Origin: Pseudarthrobacter oxydans
Lineage (GTDB): Bacteria > Actinomycetota > Actinomycetes > Actinomycetales > Micrococcaceae
Assembly: GCF_034258515.1 (NCBI RefSeq)
Contig: NZ_CP139438.1
Span: 4,092,001 to 4,156,000 of the forward strand
Length of the DNA: 64,000 nt
Reading direction: 5' to 3'
Part shown: in pieces, positions 55,253 through 64,000 of the stretch
How the letters are laid out: each line of letters starts with the position of its first letter
Numbering within the stretch: position 1 is the stretch's first letter
Translations under genes and position numbers: made by a program
Notes under the pieces: generated by a model
Told to the model about the DNA's origin: nothing
The model's input: the letters and a program-made list of their open reading frames with translations, nothing else
Database searches by the model: none

Positions 55253-55770
55253 TTTCCGCCTTCTTCCGGGCCGGGGGTGATGTTTTCCGAGCCTGGCTTT
55301 TCTTCCGCTGCTGCCTGCTCCGCGGGTATTTCGCGGCCGCCGGCCAGGACCGTGGCCATCGGGAACTCGGATGTCTCTGCGGGGACCTCGGCGTCGTCCT
55401 CGGCGTCGAAGCTTGGTGTTTCCGCAACCCGGAGGTCCTCGATGTCGGCCTGGATCTCATCCCGGCGGGCCAGGACCCAGGTGCGGTAGATGATGCCGAG
55501 CATAAAGGCGGTGACGGCAAAGGAAATGACGATGGACGTGAGGATCAGCGCCTGCGGAAGTGGATCGCTGTAGTCCCCGGCCGCAATGTCCTTTGAGTAC
55601 AGCGGCGCGAGCCCCGCGTACCCTCCCGTCGCCAGGATCAGGAGGTTGGTTGCATTGGCCAGGAGCATCAGCCCCAGCAGGACACGCGTCAGGCTGCGTT
55701 CCAGGATCAGGTAGATGCCGCAGGCGTACAGGGCTCCCATGATGATCAGGAGGGTCAGGTTCACACTCAT
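55249..55770 (-). CDS. mrpC: Mrp Na+/H+ antiporter subunit C
   Basis: A 173-aa NuoK-like protein: ACGIYLILERSLTRVLLGLMLLANATNLLIL and PLPQALILTSIVISFAVTAFMLG in three helices. The C-terminal 60 residues form an unusual acidic, probably disordered cytoplasmic tail. ATG at 55770 overlaps the mrpA stop (ATGA). Confidence 0.94.
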   Translation of the reverse strand: MSVNLTLLIIMGALYACGIYLILERSLTRVLLGLMLLANATNLLILATGGYAGLAPLYSKDIAAGDYSDPLPQALILTSIVISFAVTAFMLGIIYRTWVLARRDEIQADIEDLRVAETPSFDAEDDAEVPAETSEFPMATVLAGGREIPAEQAAAEEKPGSENITPGPEEGGK

Positions 55771-58700
55771 GCTTGGCCCCTTGCGGTGGTTTCGGGAGCC
55801 ATGCCTTCGGGCTCGTGCTCCCAGTCGGGAGCTGGTGCCGGCGCCTCCAAGGTGGAGTCCTGTCCTTCGGCCGGCGTTCCGCCTGCAGCCGCGGAGCGCT
55901 CTTCAAAGTGTTCGTCGATCTCGGCCCCGAGGCTGCGCAGGACGTCCAGGACCAGGCCCACCACCACGATGTAGACGCCGATGTCAAAGATGGTGGAGGT
56001 GACGAACTTGATGTCGCCGAACACCGGCAGCCACAGTTCGATGATGGCCGTCTGGAAGACTTGGCCGCCCAGCAGCAGCGGCACCACGCCCGAAGCCGCA
56101 GCCACGGCGAGCCCGATCCCCAGCAGGGCGCCGGCACTCACCGGTGTGGCTTCGCGGAGCTCGAACCGTCCCCCGGCCAGGTACCGGATGGTCAGGGCGA
56201 GGCCCGCCGTGAGGCCGCCTGCGAATCCGCCGCCGGGCAGGTTGTGGCCGGCCAGCAGGAGGTAGAGCGAGAAGATGACCATGGAGTGGAAGATCAGCCG
56301 GGTGACCACCTCGAAGATGATGGACCGGCGCTCCGGCGCCAGGGTCCGGCCGGCAACGATCCACGCGTCCCGCGCGGACGCGGCGAACTTCCGGCTGACG
56401 GCCAGGGCTGCCGCGTCCCGGGTGCCGGGGTCGACGCCGCGGTGGCGGCCCACCGTGCCCTCGGCAACCGTGGCGGACTTCAGGATCCGGTCGCCGCGGC
56501 CGCGGACGAAGATGAGGCTCGCCACGCCGGTGGCCGCCAGCGCAAGGACCGTGATTTCACCGAACGTGTCCCAGGCACGGATATCCACGAGGGTGACGTT
56601 GACGATATTGAGTCCGCCGCCGCCCTCGTAGGCCAGGCGCGGGAACTCCAGGGAGACGGGGGTGGCGATCCGTGCGCCCATGGCGTAGATCGCGGCGAAC
56701 ACCATGGTGGCGCCAAAGCCCAGGCCGATGATTACGCGCACCACCCTGTACTTGCCGCCGGTGCGGTCCCGGAGCTCGGCCGGCAGGCTGCGCATCGCCA
56801 GGACGAAGGCCACCAGGATGATGGTTTCCACGAGCATCTGCGTCAGGGCCAGGTCCGGGGCGCCCTGCAGCGCGAACATCAGGGCAATGCCGTACCCGGT
56901 CACGGAAACCATCAGGACCGCCAGGAACCGTTTGTTGGCTTTCACTGCGGCCAGGGCGCCGATCACGATGCCTGCGCCCACCACCAGCTGGAGCGGGGAA
57001 CCGGGGTCCACAAGGTAGATTCCGTCCGGCAACGGCTTGCCGGCCAGCAGGATGGCGGACAAGGGCAGCACGAACGCGACGCTGAGAATGACGGCCAGGT
57101 AGTAGTACAGCGAACCGCGCTGCGTGCGGCCGGTGATCCACACCGCCACGTCATCCAGCGCACCGATGGTGTTCTGGTAGGCCTTGTCCCCGTCCACCCA
57201 CGGCGGTACCAGGGCCTGCGCCCGCGAGACCGCGTTGCGGCCAAAGTACATCGCCAGGCCGAGTCCGAACGTGAGGGCCGTCAGGCCCAGCGCAGGAGTG
57301 AAGCCGTGCCACAGCGCCAGGTGGCCGGCCTGCCCGGCGGCTGATCCGGCGTCGGCCGCGGTGGACGCAAAGAGGGCCGCGTACGGCTGGATCCACGCAT
57401 CTACGGGGGCCGGCCACAGTCCATAGGCGACGGTCAGGAGGCTGAGGATGGCCGGTGCGGCCAGGAACGACGGCCTGATGGCCTTGAAGGGCGTGGGCTC
57501 CACCCCTGGCTTGACGGCGAAAGCCCCCCACATGAAGCGCGCACTGTAGGCGAAAGTGAGGATGGAGCCCAGGACCAGGCCGGCAAGGACCACCATGCCC
57601 CACGGCCCGGCAGCCGGGTCGCTGGCATGGTGGACAAAAGCCTCGAGCACCGACTCCTTGGCCACGAAGCCGGCCAGCAGCGGGAGCCCCGCCATGGACG
57701 CGGCTCCAATGGCGGCGACTACCCCGAGCGCGCGGGAACTCCGGAACACCCCGGACAGCTTCCGGACATCGCGTGTCCCCGACTGGTGGTCGATGATGCC
57801 CACCACAAGGAACAGGGTGGCCTTGAACAGGCCGTGCGCAAGGAGCATCGCCAGGCCCGCCAGGGCGGCATCCGGCGTGCCAAGGCCCACCACCACGGTG
57901 AGGAAACCCAGCTGGCTGACGGTGCCGTGGGCAAGGATGAGCTTGATGTCGCTCTGCCGCAGCGCCCGGTAGCCGCCCACCAGCATGGTGGCCAGGCCAA
58001 GTCCCAGCACCACGGGCTGCCAGTAGGCCGTCTCGGAAAAGCCGGGAGCCAGCCGGGCCACCAGGTAGACGCCGGCTTTGACCATCGCCGCGGCGTGCAG
58101 GTAGGCGCTGACAGGGGTTGGCGCCGCCATGGCGCCGGGAAGCCAGAAGTGGAAGGGGACCAGCGCGGATTTGGTGATGGCGCCCACCAGGATGAGCACG
58201 ACGGCGGCGGTCACCAGCGAGCCGGAGTCTCCGCCGGCGAGGGCGGGCGCCTGGTCCAAGATGCCGGAGATGCGGTAGGTTCCGGCCGCGTGGCCCAGCA
58301 TGATGAGGCCCACCAGCATGGCAAGCCCGCCGGCCGTGGTGACGATCAGCGCCTGCAGGGCGGACCGCCGTGCGGCCAGCCTGGTCCGCGCGAATCCGAT
58401 CAGGAGGTAGGACAGGATGGTGGTGAGTTCCCAGAAGATGAACAGCAGCAGCAGGTCATCGGCAACCACCAGCCCGAACATGGCGCCGGCAAAGGCCAGG
58501 AGCTGCGCACCGAAAGCGCCAAGGTCCTGGTCCTTCTTCTTGAAATACCGGGCGCAATAGACCAGGACAAGGGAACCCACACCCAGCACCAGCAGCGACA
58601 TGACCCAGGCCAGTGCGTCCATCCGGAAGGCAAGCTCAAGCTTGAGTCCGGGGATCCAGGGGACTGCTTCGCTGACGGATCCTGTTCCGGAATAGATAGG

Positions 58701-58838
58701 ACCGTGCTGCAGCAGCAGCCAACCGAAGGAGGCCGCGGGAGCGGCGGCCAGTGCGTAGAACGCGTTGCGGCCCCAGGCCCTGAACAGGAGTGGCGCGAGG
58801 ACAGCCACCGAAAAGTGCACGGCAAGGACTGTGATCAC
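55767..58838 (-). CDS. mrpA: Mrp Na+/H+ antiporter subunit A (with MrpB domain)
   Basis: A 1023-aa MrpA with NuoL-like N-terminal helices (GFARTRLAARRSALQALIVTTAGG, KSALVPFHFWLPGAMAAPTPVSAYLHAAAMVKAG, HGTVSQLGFLTVVVGLG), a MrpA C-terminal module (ALMFALQGAPDLALTQMLVETIILVAF), and an appended MrpB domain (IFEVVTRLIFHSMVIFSLYLL, GHNLPGGGFAGGL). GTG start at 58838. Lead gene; all downstream subunits overlap by 4-11 bases, so the operon is tightly coupled. Works in Na+ extrusion and alkaline pH tolerance. Confidence 0.95.
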   Translation of the reverse strand: MITVLAVHFSVAVLAPLLFRAWGRNAFYALAAAPAASFGWLLLQHGPIYSGTGSVSEAVPWIPGLKLELAFRMDALAWVMSLLVLGVGSLVLVYCARYFKKKDQDLGAFGAQLLAFAGAMFGLVVADDLLLLFIFWELTTILSYLLIGFARTRLAARRSALQALIVTTAGGLAMLVGLIMLGHAAGTYRISGILDQAPALAGGDSGSLVTAAVVLILVGAITKSALVPFHFWLPGAMAAPTPVSAYLHAAAMVKAGVYLVARLAPGFSETAYWQPVVLGLGLATMLVGGYRALRQSDIKLILAHGTVSQLGFLTVVVGLGTPDAALAGLAMLLAHGLFKATLFLVVGIIDHQSGTRDVRKLSGVFRSSRALGVVAAIGAASMAGLPLLAGFVAKESVLEAFVHHASDPAAGPWGMVVLAGLVLGSILTFAYSARFMWGAFAVKPGVEPTPFKAIRPSFLAAPAILSLLTVAYGLWPAPVDAWIQPYAALFASTAADAGSAAGQAGHLALWHGFTPALGLTALTFGLGLAMYFGRNAVSRAQALVPPWVDGDKAYQNTIGALDDVAVWITGRTQRGSLYYYLAVILSVAFVLPLSAILLAGKPLPDGIYLVDPGSPLQLVVGAGIVIGALAAVKANKRFLAVLMVSVTGYGIALMFALQGAPDLALTQMLVETIILVAFVLAMRSLPAELRDRTGGKYRVVRVIIGLGFGATMVFAAIYAMGARIATPVSLEFPRLAYEGGGGLNIVNVTLVDIRAWDTFGEITVLALAATGVASLIFVRGRGDRILKSATVAEGTVGRHRGVDPGTRDAAALAVSRKFAASARDAWIVAGRTLAPERRSIIFEVVTRLIFHSMVIFSLYLLLAGHNLPGGGFAGGLTAGLALTIRYLAGGRFELREATPVSAGALLGIGLAVAAASGVVPLLLGGQVFQTAIIELWLPVFGDIKFVTSTIFDIGVYIVVVGLVLDVLRSLGAEIDEHFEERSAAAGGTPAEGQDSTLEAPAPAPDWEHEPEGMAPETTARGQA

Positions 58839-59032
58839 TGGTATCTCCGCAACGTCAGGGATTCGATTGTCAAAAGTTGGAGCAGGCGGTTCATTCGTTG
58901 GGTCCGGGAAGGTTCAGTTTATCAAGGCCGCGGTGCCGCTTTCCCCGTCTTTGCCGGCGGGCCGCCCGCCGACACCGGCGTCCCGGGGTTCGCTCCGCGT
59001 CCTGTTCGCCGCAGGCGGATACGATGCATCCT

Positions 59033-60436
59033 ATGAACAGCGCCAGCGCTCCCGGGGCAACGCAGTCGTCCTCGGAACTTGAATCCGGGACCCAGGCCAC
59101 CAGCAAGGGCCGCATCCTGGCGTGGGCGTCCTGGGACTGGGGATCAGCGGCCTTCAACGCGGTGATGACCACGTTCGTCTTCACCGTCTACCTCACCTCC
59201 AACGCCTTCGGCGGCGAAGACCGGGCCTCCGCGGTCCTGGGAGGCGCATTGGCAGTCGCAGGCCTGGCCATTGCCCTGCTGGCACCGGTCACCGGCCAGC
59301 GCTCTGACGCCGGCGGCCGGCGCAAGCTGTGGCTGGGGGTCAACACGGCCGCCGTCGCCATCCTCACGGCGCTGTGTTTCTTCGTGTTCCCGCAGCCGGA
59401 ATTCCTGCTGTTGGGTGTGACCCTCATTGCGCTGGGCAACGTGTTCTTCGAGTTCGCCGGCGTCAACTACAACGCCATGCTCGCGCAGATCTCCACGCCG
59501 CGGAACATCGGCAAGGTCAGCGGCCTCGGCTGGGGCGCGGGCTACCTTGGCGGCATCGTGGCCCTGCTGATCGTGCTCCAGCTGTTCGTCCAGCCCCGCT
59601 TTGACTGGTTCGGGGCGTCCACGCAGGACAGCCTGAACATCCGCCTGGTGGCCGTCTTTTCGGCGCTCTGGTTCTTCATCTTCGCCCTTCCCGTGCTCTT
59701 CGCCGTTCCCGAACTCCCCCGCGCTGCCCAGGCACGGCGGCTCGGCTTCCTGGCCAGCTATGGGCTGCTGGTCCGGCGGATCAAGGCGATCTACGCCACC
59801 AGCCCGCACACCATCTACTTCCTGCTGGCCAGCGCCGTGTTCCGCGACGGGCTGGCCGCCGTCTTCACCTTCGGCGGGATCATCGCCGCGGGCACCTTCG
59901 GCTTTGAGCTGTCCCAGGTGATTTTCTTCGCCATCTTCGGGAATGTGGTGGCGGCTGTGGGCGCGGTCATCGGCGGGTTCCTGGACGACCGGATCGGCCC
60001 GAAGCGGGTGATCATCGGATCGCTGGCGGGCCTCCTGGTTGCCGGCACCGTGATCCTGGTGCTCGGCAACGGCGACTACGTGTTCCTGGGCATGGCCTGG
60101 GCCGGCAGCACCACCTTCTGGGTGTTCGGGCTCTTCCTTTGCCTGTTCGTGGGGCCCGCCCAGTCCTCATCACGGGCCTACCTTGCCCGGCTTGCCCCGC
60201 ATGGGGAATCCGGCGAGCTCTTTGGCCTCTACGCCACCACCGGCCGCGCCGTCAGCTTCCTGGCGCCGGCGCTCTTCACCCTGAGCATCGCCCTGGCCAC
60301 TCCCTTTGTGGCCCCGGGCGAGGCGCAGCGCTGGGGCATCCTGGGCATCATGGTGGTGCTCCTGACCGGGCTGCTGGTCCTGCTGCCGGTGAAGTCTCCG
60401 GACAAGGCCCCCATCGCGGTGGTTCCGGCCGCCTAG
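59033..60436 (+). CDS. MFS transporter, UMF1/Atg22-like
   Basis: A 467-aa, 12-helix transporter: ASWDWGSAAFNAVMTTFVFTVYLTS, LLAPVTGQRSDAGGRRKLWL, FEFAGVNYNAMLAQISTPRNIGKVSGLGWGAGYLGG, the UMF1 pattern (W-D-x-G-x-x-A, SGxGWxxGYxGG). Relatives export amino acids in yeast (Atg22). ATG 59033 lies about 8 bases after TACGAT (59020-59025), so the message is probably leaderless. Divergent from the mrp operon. Confidence 0.88.
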   Translation: MNSASAPGATQSSSELESGTQATSKGRILAWASWDWGSAAFNAVMTTFVFTVYLTSNAFGGEDRASAVLGGALAVAGLAIALLAPVTGQRSDAGGRRKLWLGVNTAAVAILTALCFFVFPQPEFLLLGVTLIALGNVFFEFAGVNYNAMLAQISTPRNIGKVSGLGWGAGYLGGIVALLIVLQLFVQPRFDWFGASTQDSLNIRLVAVFSALWFFIFALPVLFAVPELPRAAQARRLGFLASYGLLVRRIKAIYATSPHTIYFLLASAVFRDGLAAVFTFGGIIAAGTFGFELSQVIFFAIFGNVVAAVGAVIGGFLDDRIGPKRVIIGSLAGLLVAGTVILVLGNGDYVFLGMAWAGSTTFWVFGLFLCLFVGPAQSSSRAYLARLAPHGESGELFGLYATTGRAVSFLAPALFTLSIALATPFVAPGEAQRWGILGIMVVLLTGLLVLLPVKSPDKAPIAVVPAA

Positions 60437-60534
60437 GCGCGGCGGATTCAGGGGACGCCGGCTGGTCCTGCGCTACCTCCCGGACCCGGGGCTGTCCCCA
60501 CGCCAACAGGGCCTTGGCAGACTAGGCTGGAGGC

Positions 60535-61017
60535 ATGAACGTGGACGAAACGAACCTTCCCGGCCTGGGCCGGCGCAAGGATTTCATGACGGCCTCCGGC
60601 CGCCGGATCGGCGTGGTGGAGCTGCGTGAGGGCCAGACGGAACTGATTGTTTCCACCTGGGATGATCCCGATACCTGCCAGGCATCCATACCCCTTACCA
60701 GCGAGGAGGCCGCAACCCTGGGCAATCTCCTCGGCGGGCAGCACCTGGCCATGAAACTGACGGAAGAGCACAAGGACGTTCCGGGAATTGTGACCCGCCA
60801 GTTCTCCATCGCCCCGGACTCCCCGTTCCAGAACCAGCCCATGGGCAAGGCCTGCATCCGCACCAGGTGCGGCGTCTCCATCGTGGCCATCATGCGCGAA
60901 GGCGAGGTGCTCCCCTCGCCGGGACCCGACGTCGTCCTTCACACAGGCGACCTGCTGGTGGCGGTGGGCACCCAGGAAGGCCTCGACGCGGCAGCCGATA
61001 TCCTGCGTCACGGATAA
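60535..61017 (+). CDS. RCK-C (TrkA-C) regulatory subunit, KhtT-like
   Basis: A 160-aa soluble protein: N-terminal domain (GRRIGVVELREGQTELIVSTWDDPDTCQASIPLTSEEAATLGNLLGG split across beta strands) and a C-terminal TrkA-C domain (GVSIVAIMREGEVLPSPGPDVVLHTGDLLVAVGTQEGL). KhtT proteins bind nucleotides such as c-di-AMP and gate the partner CPA2 antiporter. ATG 60535 with GGAGG at 60529-60533. It precedes the antiporter by 5 bases. Confidence 0.88.
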   Translation: MNVDETNLPGLGRRKDFMTASGRRIGVVELREGQTELIVSTWDDPDTCQASIPLTSEEAATLGNLLGGQHLAMKLTEEHKDVPGIVTRQFSIAPDSPFQNQPMGKACIRTRCGVSIVAIMREGEVLPSPGPDVVLHTGDLLVAVGTQEGLDAAADILRHG

Positions 61018-61022
61018 ACGCC

Positions 61023-62204
61023 GTGGATCCGCTGGCCCTGACCCTCGTTGAACTGGGGGCCGTTGTGTTCTGCCTCGGCCTCCTGGCCAGGCTGGCCGGA
61101 CGGATCGGAATGTCACCCATCCCGCTCTACCTCCTGGGCGGGCTGGCCTTCGGCGCCGGCGGCATCGTCAAGCTGGAGGGGATGCAGGAGTTCGCGCATC
61201 TCTCCGGGGAAATCGGCGTGATCCTGCTGCTTCTTATGCTCGGACTGGAATATACGGCAGCGGAGCTGTTTACTGGCCTGCGGCGGTCCTGGCAGGCCGG
61301 CGTCCTGGACCTGGTCCTGAACTTCCTGCCCGGCGCGGCCCTTGCCTACCTGCTGGGCTGGGGCGGTGTCGGCGCCATGGTGATGGGCGGGGTCACCTAC
61401 ATCTCCTCATCGGGGATCGCGGCCAAGGTCATCACGGACCTGGGCCGGCTGGGCAACCGGGAAACGCCGGTGGTCCTGTCCATCCTGGTGTTCGAGGACC
61501 TGGCCATGGCCATCTATCTTCCGGTCCTCACCACCATCCTTGCCGGGGTCAGCTTCCTCGGCGGCCTCACCACCGTGGGCATTGCCCTCGCCGTTGTGAG
61601 CGTGGTGCTGATGGTGGCCCTGCGCCACGGGCATCACGTGTCCAAGGCCGTCCACAGCGAGAACTCGGAAGTGTTCCTCCTGAACGTGCTGGGCGCCGCC
61701 CTGCTGGTGGCCGGCCTGGCCTCCGCCATGCAGGTTTCCGCGGCGGTGGGTGCCTTCATGCTAGGCATCGCCATCTCAGGGGCAACGGCCCACAACGCCA
61801 CCCGCATCCTGGAACCGCTCCGGGACCTCTTCGCCGCCATCTTCTTCGTGGCTTTCGGGCTCAACACCGATCCTTCATCCATCCCGCCGGTGCTCGGCTG
61901 GGCACTGGTGCTGGCTGTCATCACAGCGGCCACCAAGATGGCCACCGGGATCTGGGCGGCCAAGCGCGCAGGGATCGCCAGGCCCGGACGGTTTCGCGCC
62001 GGCGCCACGCTCGTTGCGCGCGGCGAGTTCTCCATCGTCATCGCCGGCCTGGCAGTGGCGTCAGGAGCGGTTTCGGATGAACTGGCAGCCCTTGCCACTG
62101 CGTACGTCCTGCTCATGGCCGTCATCGGTCCGCTGGCTGCCCGCTATGTTGAGCCGCTGGTGAGGCCATTGCTGCGGCCCCGGAGCGTGGCCGCCAAAGC
62201 CTAG
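61023..62204 (+). CDS. CPA2-family K+/H+ antiporter, KhtU-like
   Basis: A 393-aa, about 12-helix cation:proton antiporter: LLLMLGLEYTAAELFTGLRRSW, SSSGIAAKVITDLGRLGNRETPVVLSILVFEDL (with the ED pair for ion transport), and SAAVGAFMLGIAISG. GTG 61023 is chosen because the preceding frame belongs to the RCK gene and only this start gives a normal N-terminal helix. It forms a two-gene unit with the TrkA-C protein. Confidence 0.9.
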   Translation: MDPLALTLVELGAVVFCLGLLARLAGRIGMSPIPLYLLGGLAFGAGGIVKLEGMQEFAHLSGEIGVILLLLMLGLEYTAAELFTGLRRSWQAGVLDLVLNFLPGAALAYLLGWGGVGAMVMGGVTYISSSGIAAKVITDLGRLGNRETPVVLSILVFEDLAMAIYLPVLTTILAGVSFLGGLTTVGIALAVVSVVLMVALRHGHHVSKAVHSENSEVFLLNVLGAALLVAGLASAMQVSAAVGAFMLGIAISGATAHNATRILEPLRDLFAAIFFVAFGLNTDPSSIPPVLGWALVLAVITAATKMATGIWAAKRAGIARPGRFRAGATLVARGEFSIVIAGLAVASGAVSDELAALATAYVLLMAVIGPLAARYVEPLVRPLLRPRSVAAKA

Positions 62205-62234
62205 GAACGCGGTCCTGATGCCAACCGCGCGCGC

Positions 62235-62810
62235 CTAGATCGACGTGCGGTGGAAGTTCAGGTGGCTGCGGCTCGCCGTGGGGCCGCGCTGGCCCTGGTA
62301 GCGGTTGCCGTACTCGCCCGAGCCGTACGGGTGCTCCGCCGCGGAGGACAGCCGGAAGAAGCACAGCTGGCCGATCTTCATGCCGGGCCACAGCTTGATG
62401 GGAAGCGTGGCCATGTTGGAAAGCTCCAGGGTGACGTGGCCCGAAAAACCGGGGTCGATGAAGCCCGCGGTGGAGTGCGTCAGCAGCCCCAGCCGGCCCA
62501 GGGAGGACTTGCCCTCCAGCCGGGCGGCGATGTCGTCCGGCAGCGTGACCGTTTCATAGGTGGAACCCAGCACGAACTCGCCCGGATGCAGGATGAACGG
62601 CTCGTTCTGTTCCACCTCCACCAGGCGGGTGAGCTCCGGCTGTTCCTCCGCCGGGTCGATGTGTGCGTACTTGTGGTTATCGAACAGGCGGAAGAATTTG
62701 TCGATCCTCACGTCCACGGAGGACGGCTGGACCATCGCCGGTTCGTACGGCTCAAGCACGATCCGCTGGGAGTCTATTTCGGCACGAATGTCGCGGTCAG
62801 AGATCAGCAC
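62235..62810 (-). CDS. dcd: dCTP deaminase
   Basis: A 191-aa Dcd: [62 protein letters not shown] (Arg and substrate loop), and the catalytic Glu in GHVTLELSN. Actinobacterial enzymes are often bifunctional, taking dCTP to dUMP; whether this one is cannot be read safely. GTG start at 62810 directly downstream of TAATTT on the minus strand, probably leaderless. Confidence 0.94.
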   Translation of the reverse strand: MLISDRDIRAEIDSQRIVLEPYEPAMVQPSSVDVRIDKFFRLFDNHKYAHIDPAEEQPELTRLVEVEQNEPFILHPGEFVLGSTYETVTLPDDIAARLEGKSSLGRLGLLTHSTAGFIDPGFSGHVTLELSNMATLPIKLWPGMKIGQLCFFRLSSAAEHPYGSGEYGNRYQGQRGPTASRSHLNFHRTSI

Positions 62811-62956
62811 CGTCCCAAATTACCGCATGGCCTATCAGTACCTGTTATCCACAACCGCATTCTTTCGTTGTTGCTGGCGTCTGCTGGGGCTAATGTTGCC
62901 TCAGTGATTCAGGCGCCGGATGGTCTCCCGGATGGCCCAACAGAGCTGGGGTTGTT

Positions 62957-64000
62957 GTGAATAAATTGGTGGCGCCCGCCTTCATTGGCGCGCTCTGCGC
63001 TTTGGTGCTGGTCTCCTCGTCGGCCGGCACGCCTCCCCTGCCGCTGTCGCCTGGGGTGGCAACGGGAGCGGCGGGTCCGTCCAGCGTCGTCCTGGCCATG
63101 GCCACCGTGAACGACGACGGCGGCGCCTCCGCGGGTGAGGGCTCGGCCGCGTCGGGGCTCACCCCCGCCGTGGAACCTGGCATCCGTCCGGCGTCGCCCG
63201 CGGGCGCTGCCGTCGCAGTGGCACCGGAGCCTGCACCCGCTGCGCCGTCACCTGGCGTGCAGGCGGCACCGGCGCCGAGTACGGCCACTGCGGAACCGGC
63301 CCCCGAGGTCCCCTGGATTCCGCCGCTCTGGGCCCCGGATGAAGAACTGGCCTCACCGGCGCCCTCCCGCTTGGCGGCTCCCGAGTCGGCCACCGCACTG
63401 CCTTCGACGGAGGCCCTGGTTCCGGACAGCAATGCCGCAGCGATTCTCACAGTCTTCACCAAAATCAATGAGTACCGGGCGTCCAAGGGCCTTAATCCGG
63501 TGAAATACCACCCAACGGTGGCCGGGCTGGCGCAGGAGTGGTCGGACAGCATCGCGTCCCGCGAGGTGATTGAGCACCGCGCCAGTTTCTGGACCGATCC
63601 GCGTGCCCTCAGTCCGACCAACGGCGCCGGCGAGGTCATCGCTATCCGAACTGACCGCGATGCCGCGCTGCTCGTGGAATGGTGGAAGAGCTCCGCCGGC
63701 CATAACGCCATGCTGCTCGATCCGCGCTTCAACGTCATGGGCGCCGGCATCTCGTACACGGACCGCACGTACCAGATCTGGGGAGTGGTGAACTTCTTCG
63801 GCTATACCACTCTTCCAGCCGGCACCCTCGATGCTCCCGGCGGTGCCGGGTCCGGCAATGCCTTCCCACCGGCGGCAGCCAGCGTGTGCGACGCACCCGT
63901 CAAACATATGCCGCCCACGCTGGACCTCTCAGCCGCAGCGGTCAAGGGGCCGGGTGACCTCGTGACCGTGGATTCCGCCGGACAGCTCCTTGCCCGCGCT
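62957..64000 (+). CDS. Secreted CAP-domain (SCP-like) protein, 3'-truncated
   Basis: Open to the window end (348 codons). GTG 62957 gives a signal peptide (MNKLVAPAFIGALCALVLVSSSAG), then about 140 residues of Pro/Ala/Ser-rich linker (residues 30-165), then a CAP domain from about 170: IHTKINEYRA-like ILTVFTKINEYRASKGL, VIEHRASFWTD (first His), GAGEVIAI, LVEWWKSSAGHNAMLLDP (second His-bearing helix), and YQIWGVVNFFGY. Likely extracellular. The C-terminal part (KGPGDLVTVDSAGQLL) suggests a further beta-repeat domain past the edge. Confidence 0.8.
   Translation, partial: MNKLVAPAFIGALCALVLVSSSAGTPPLPLSPGVATGAAGPSSVVLAMATVNDDGGASAGEGSAASGLTPAVEPGIRPASPAGAAVAVAPEPAPAAPSPGVQAAPAPSTATAEPAPEVPWIPPLWAPDEELASPAPSRLAAPESATALPSTEALVPDSNAAAILTVFTKINEYRASKGLNPVKYHPTVAGLAQEWSDSIASREVIEHRASFWTDPRALSPTNGAGEVIAIRTDRDAALLVEWWKSSAGHNAMLLDPRFNVMGAGISYTDRTYQIWGVVNFFGYTTLPAGTLDAPGGAGSGNAFPPAAASVCDAPVKHMPPTLDLSAAAVKGPGDLVTVDSAGQLLARA

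Noticed and set aside
62845..62860. TTATCCACA near dcd as a DnaA box or replication origin
   Set aside because: A single DnaA-box-like 9-mer without a cluster, an AT-rich unwinding region, or dnaA/dnaN neighbours is not evidence of an origin.

Overview
The window is chromosomal DNA from a high-GC Gram-positive actinomycete, most likely an Arthrobacter/Pseudarthrobacter-type soil bacterium. The evidence is a dnaK-grpE-dnaJ-hspR cluster behind HAIR operators, a SAM-IV-type riboswitch ahead of a metZ-type gene, a DUF222/13E12 HNH gene, a Zur-type CobW/L36 pair, many apparently leaderless starts, and an extradiol dioxygenase whose metal-ligand spacing equals that of the Brevibacterium/Arthrobacter enzymes. 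I see no rRNA, tRNA, CRISPR array, IS element or phage. Most starts were chosen by ribosome binding site, overlap with the preceding stop, or homology length.

Layout. 1-9.6 kb is a catabolic island: the end of homoprotocatechuate meta-cleavage (hpaD, hpaH, hpaI), a 2-hydroxyacid dehydrogenase, an FAH-family hydrolase, an IclR regulator, then an MHS-type symporter with three dehydrogenases that resemble L-idonate/gluconate enzymes. A TGTTCA motif recurs at three promoters here and marks a probable IclR regulon. 9.6-14.4 kb is a reactive-sulfur operon: a CsoR-family repressor of the CstR (persulfide) type, several rhodaneses, a TSUP exporter, thioredoxin and a persulfide dioxygenase-rhodanese. 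Three promoters carry CCCC/GGGG operators placed in the -35/-10 spacer. 14.4-19.3 kb is an arsenic operon (arsR, acr3, arsC, trxB, an ArsO-like flavoprotein and a DinB-like gene).

19.4-24.3 kb is the heat-shock operon. 24.4-31.3 kb holds an acidic repeat protein, an MMPL exporter with a divergent MarR regulator, a 30-bp perfect palindrome, a methyltransferase, a LysE exporter, a low-molecular-weight phosphatase and a Zur-type operon encoding a CobW-like protein without a P-loop plus a C-minus L36. 31.3-37.7 kb has a P-loop-kinase/PabB fusion, cardiolipin synthase, a PabC-like lyase, a PNPOx-fold protein and a TetR regulator. 37.7-40.4 kb is the riboswitch-led sulfhydrylase operon. 40.5-45.2 kb has a frameshifted HNH gene, a YbdK-type ligase and an HTH-MurA-like fusion.

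45.3-52.4 kb has a secreted TIM-barrel-like protein, the ykoEDC thiamine-precursor ECF transporter behind a TPP riboswitch, and a small cluster pairing a heme-oxygenase-like diiron protein with a CDGSH iron-sulfur protein. 52.4-58.8 kb is a complete Mrp Na+/H+ antiporter operon. 59-64 kb carries an MFS transporter, a KhtTU-like K+/H+ antiporter pair, dcd and a secreted CAP-domain protein cut by the window end.

The most original material is the spacer-operator architecture and rhodanese remnant in the sulfur operon, the shared Cys-Cys tails in the arsenic operon, the palindrome at 27.8 kb, the kinase-PabB and HTH-MurA fusions, and the diiron/CDGSH pair.
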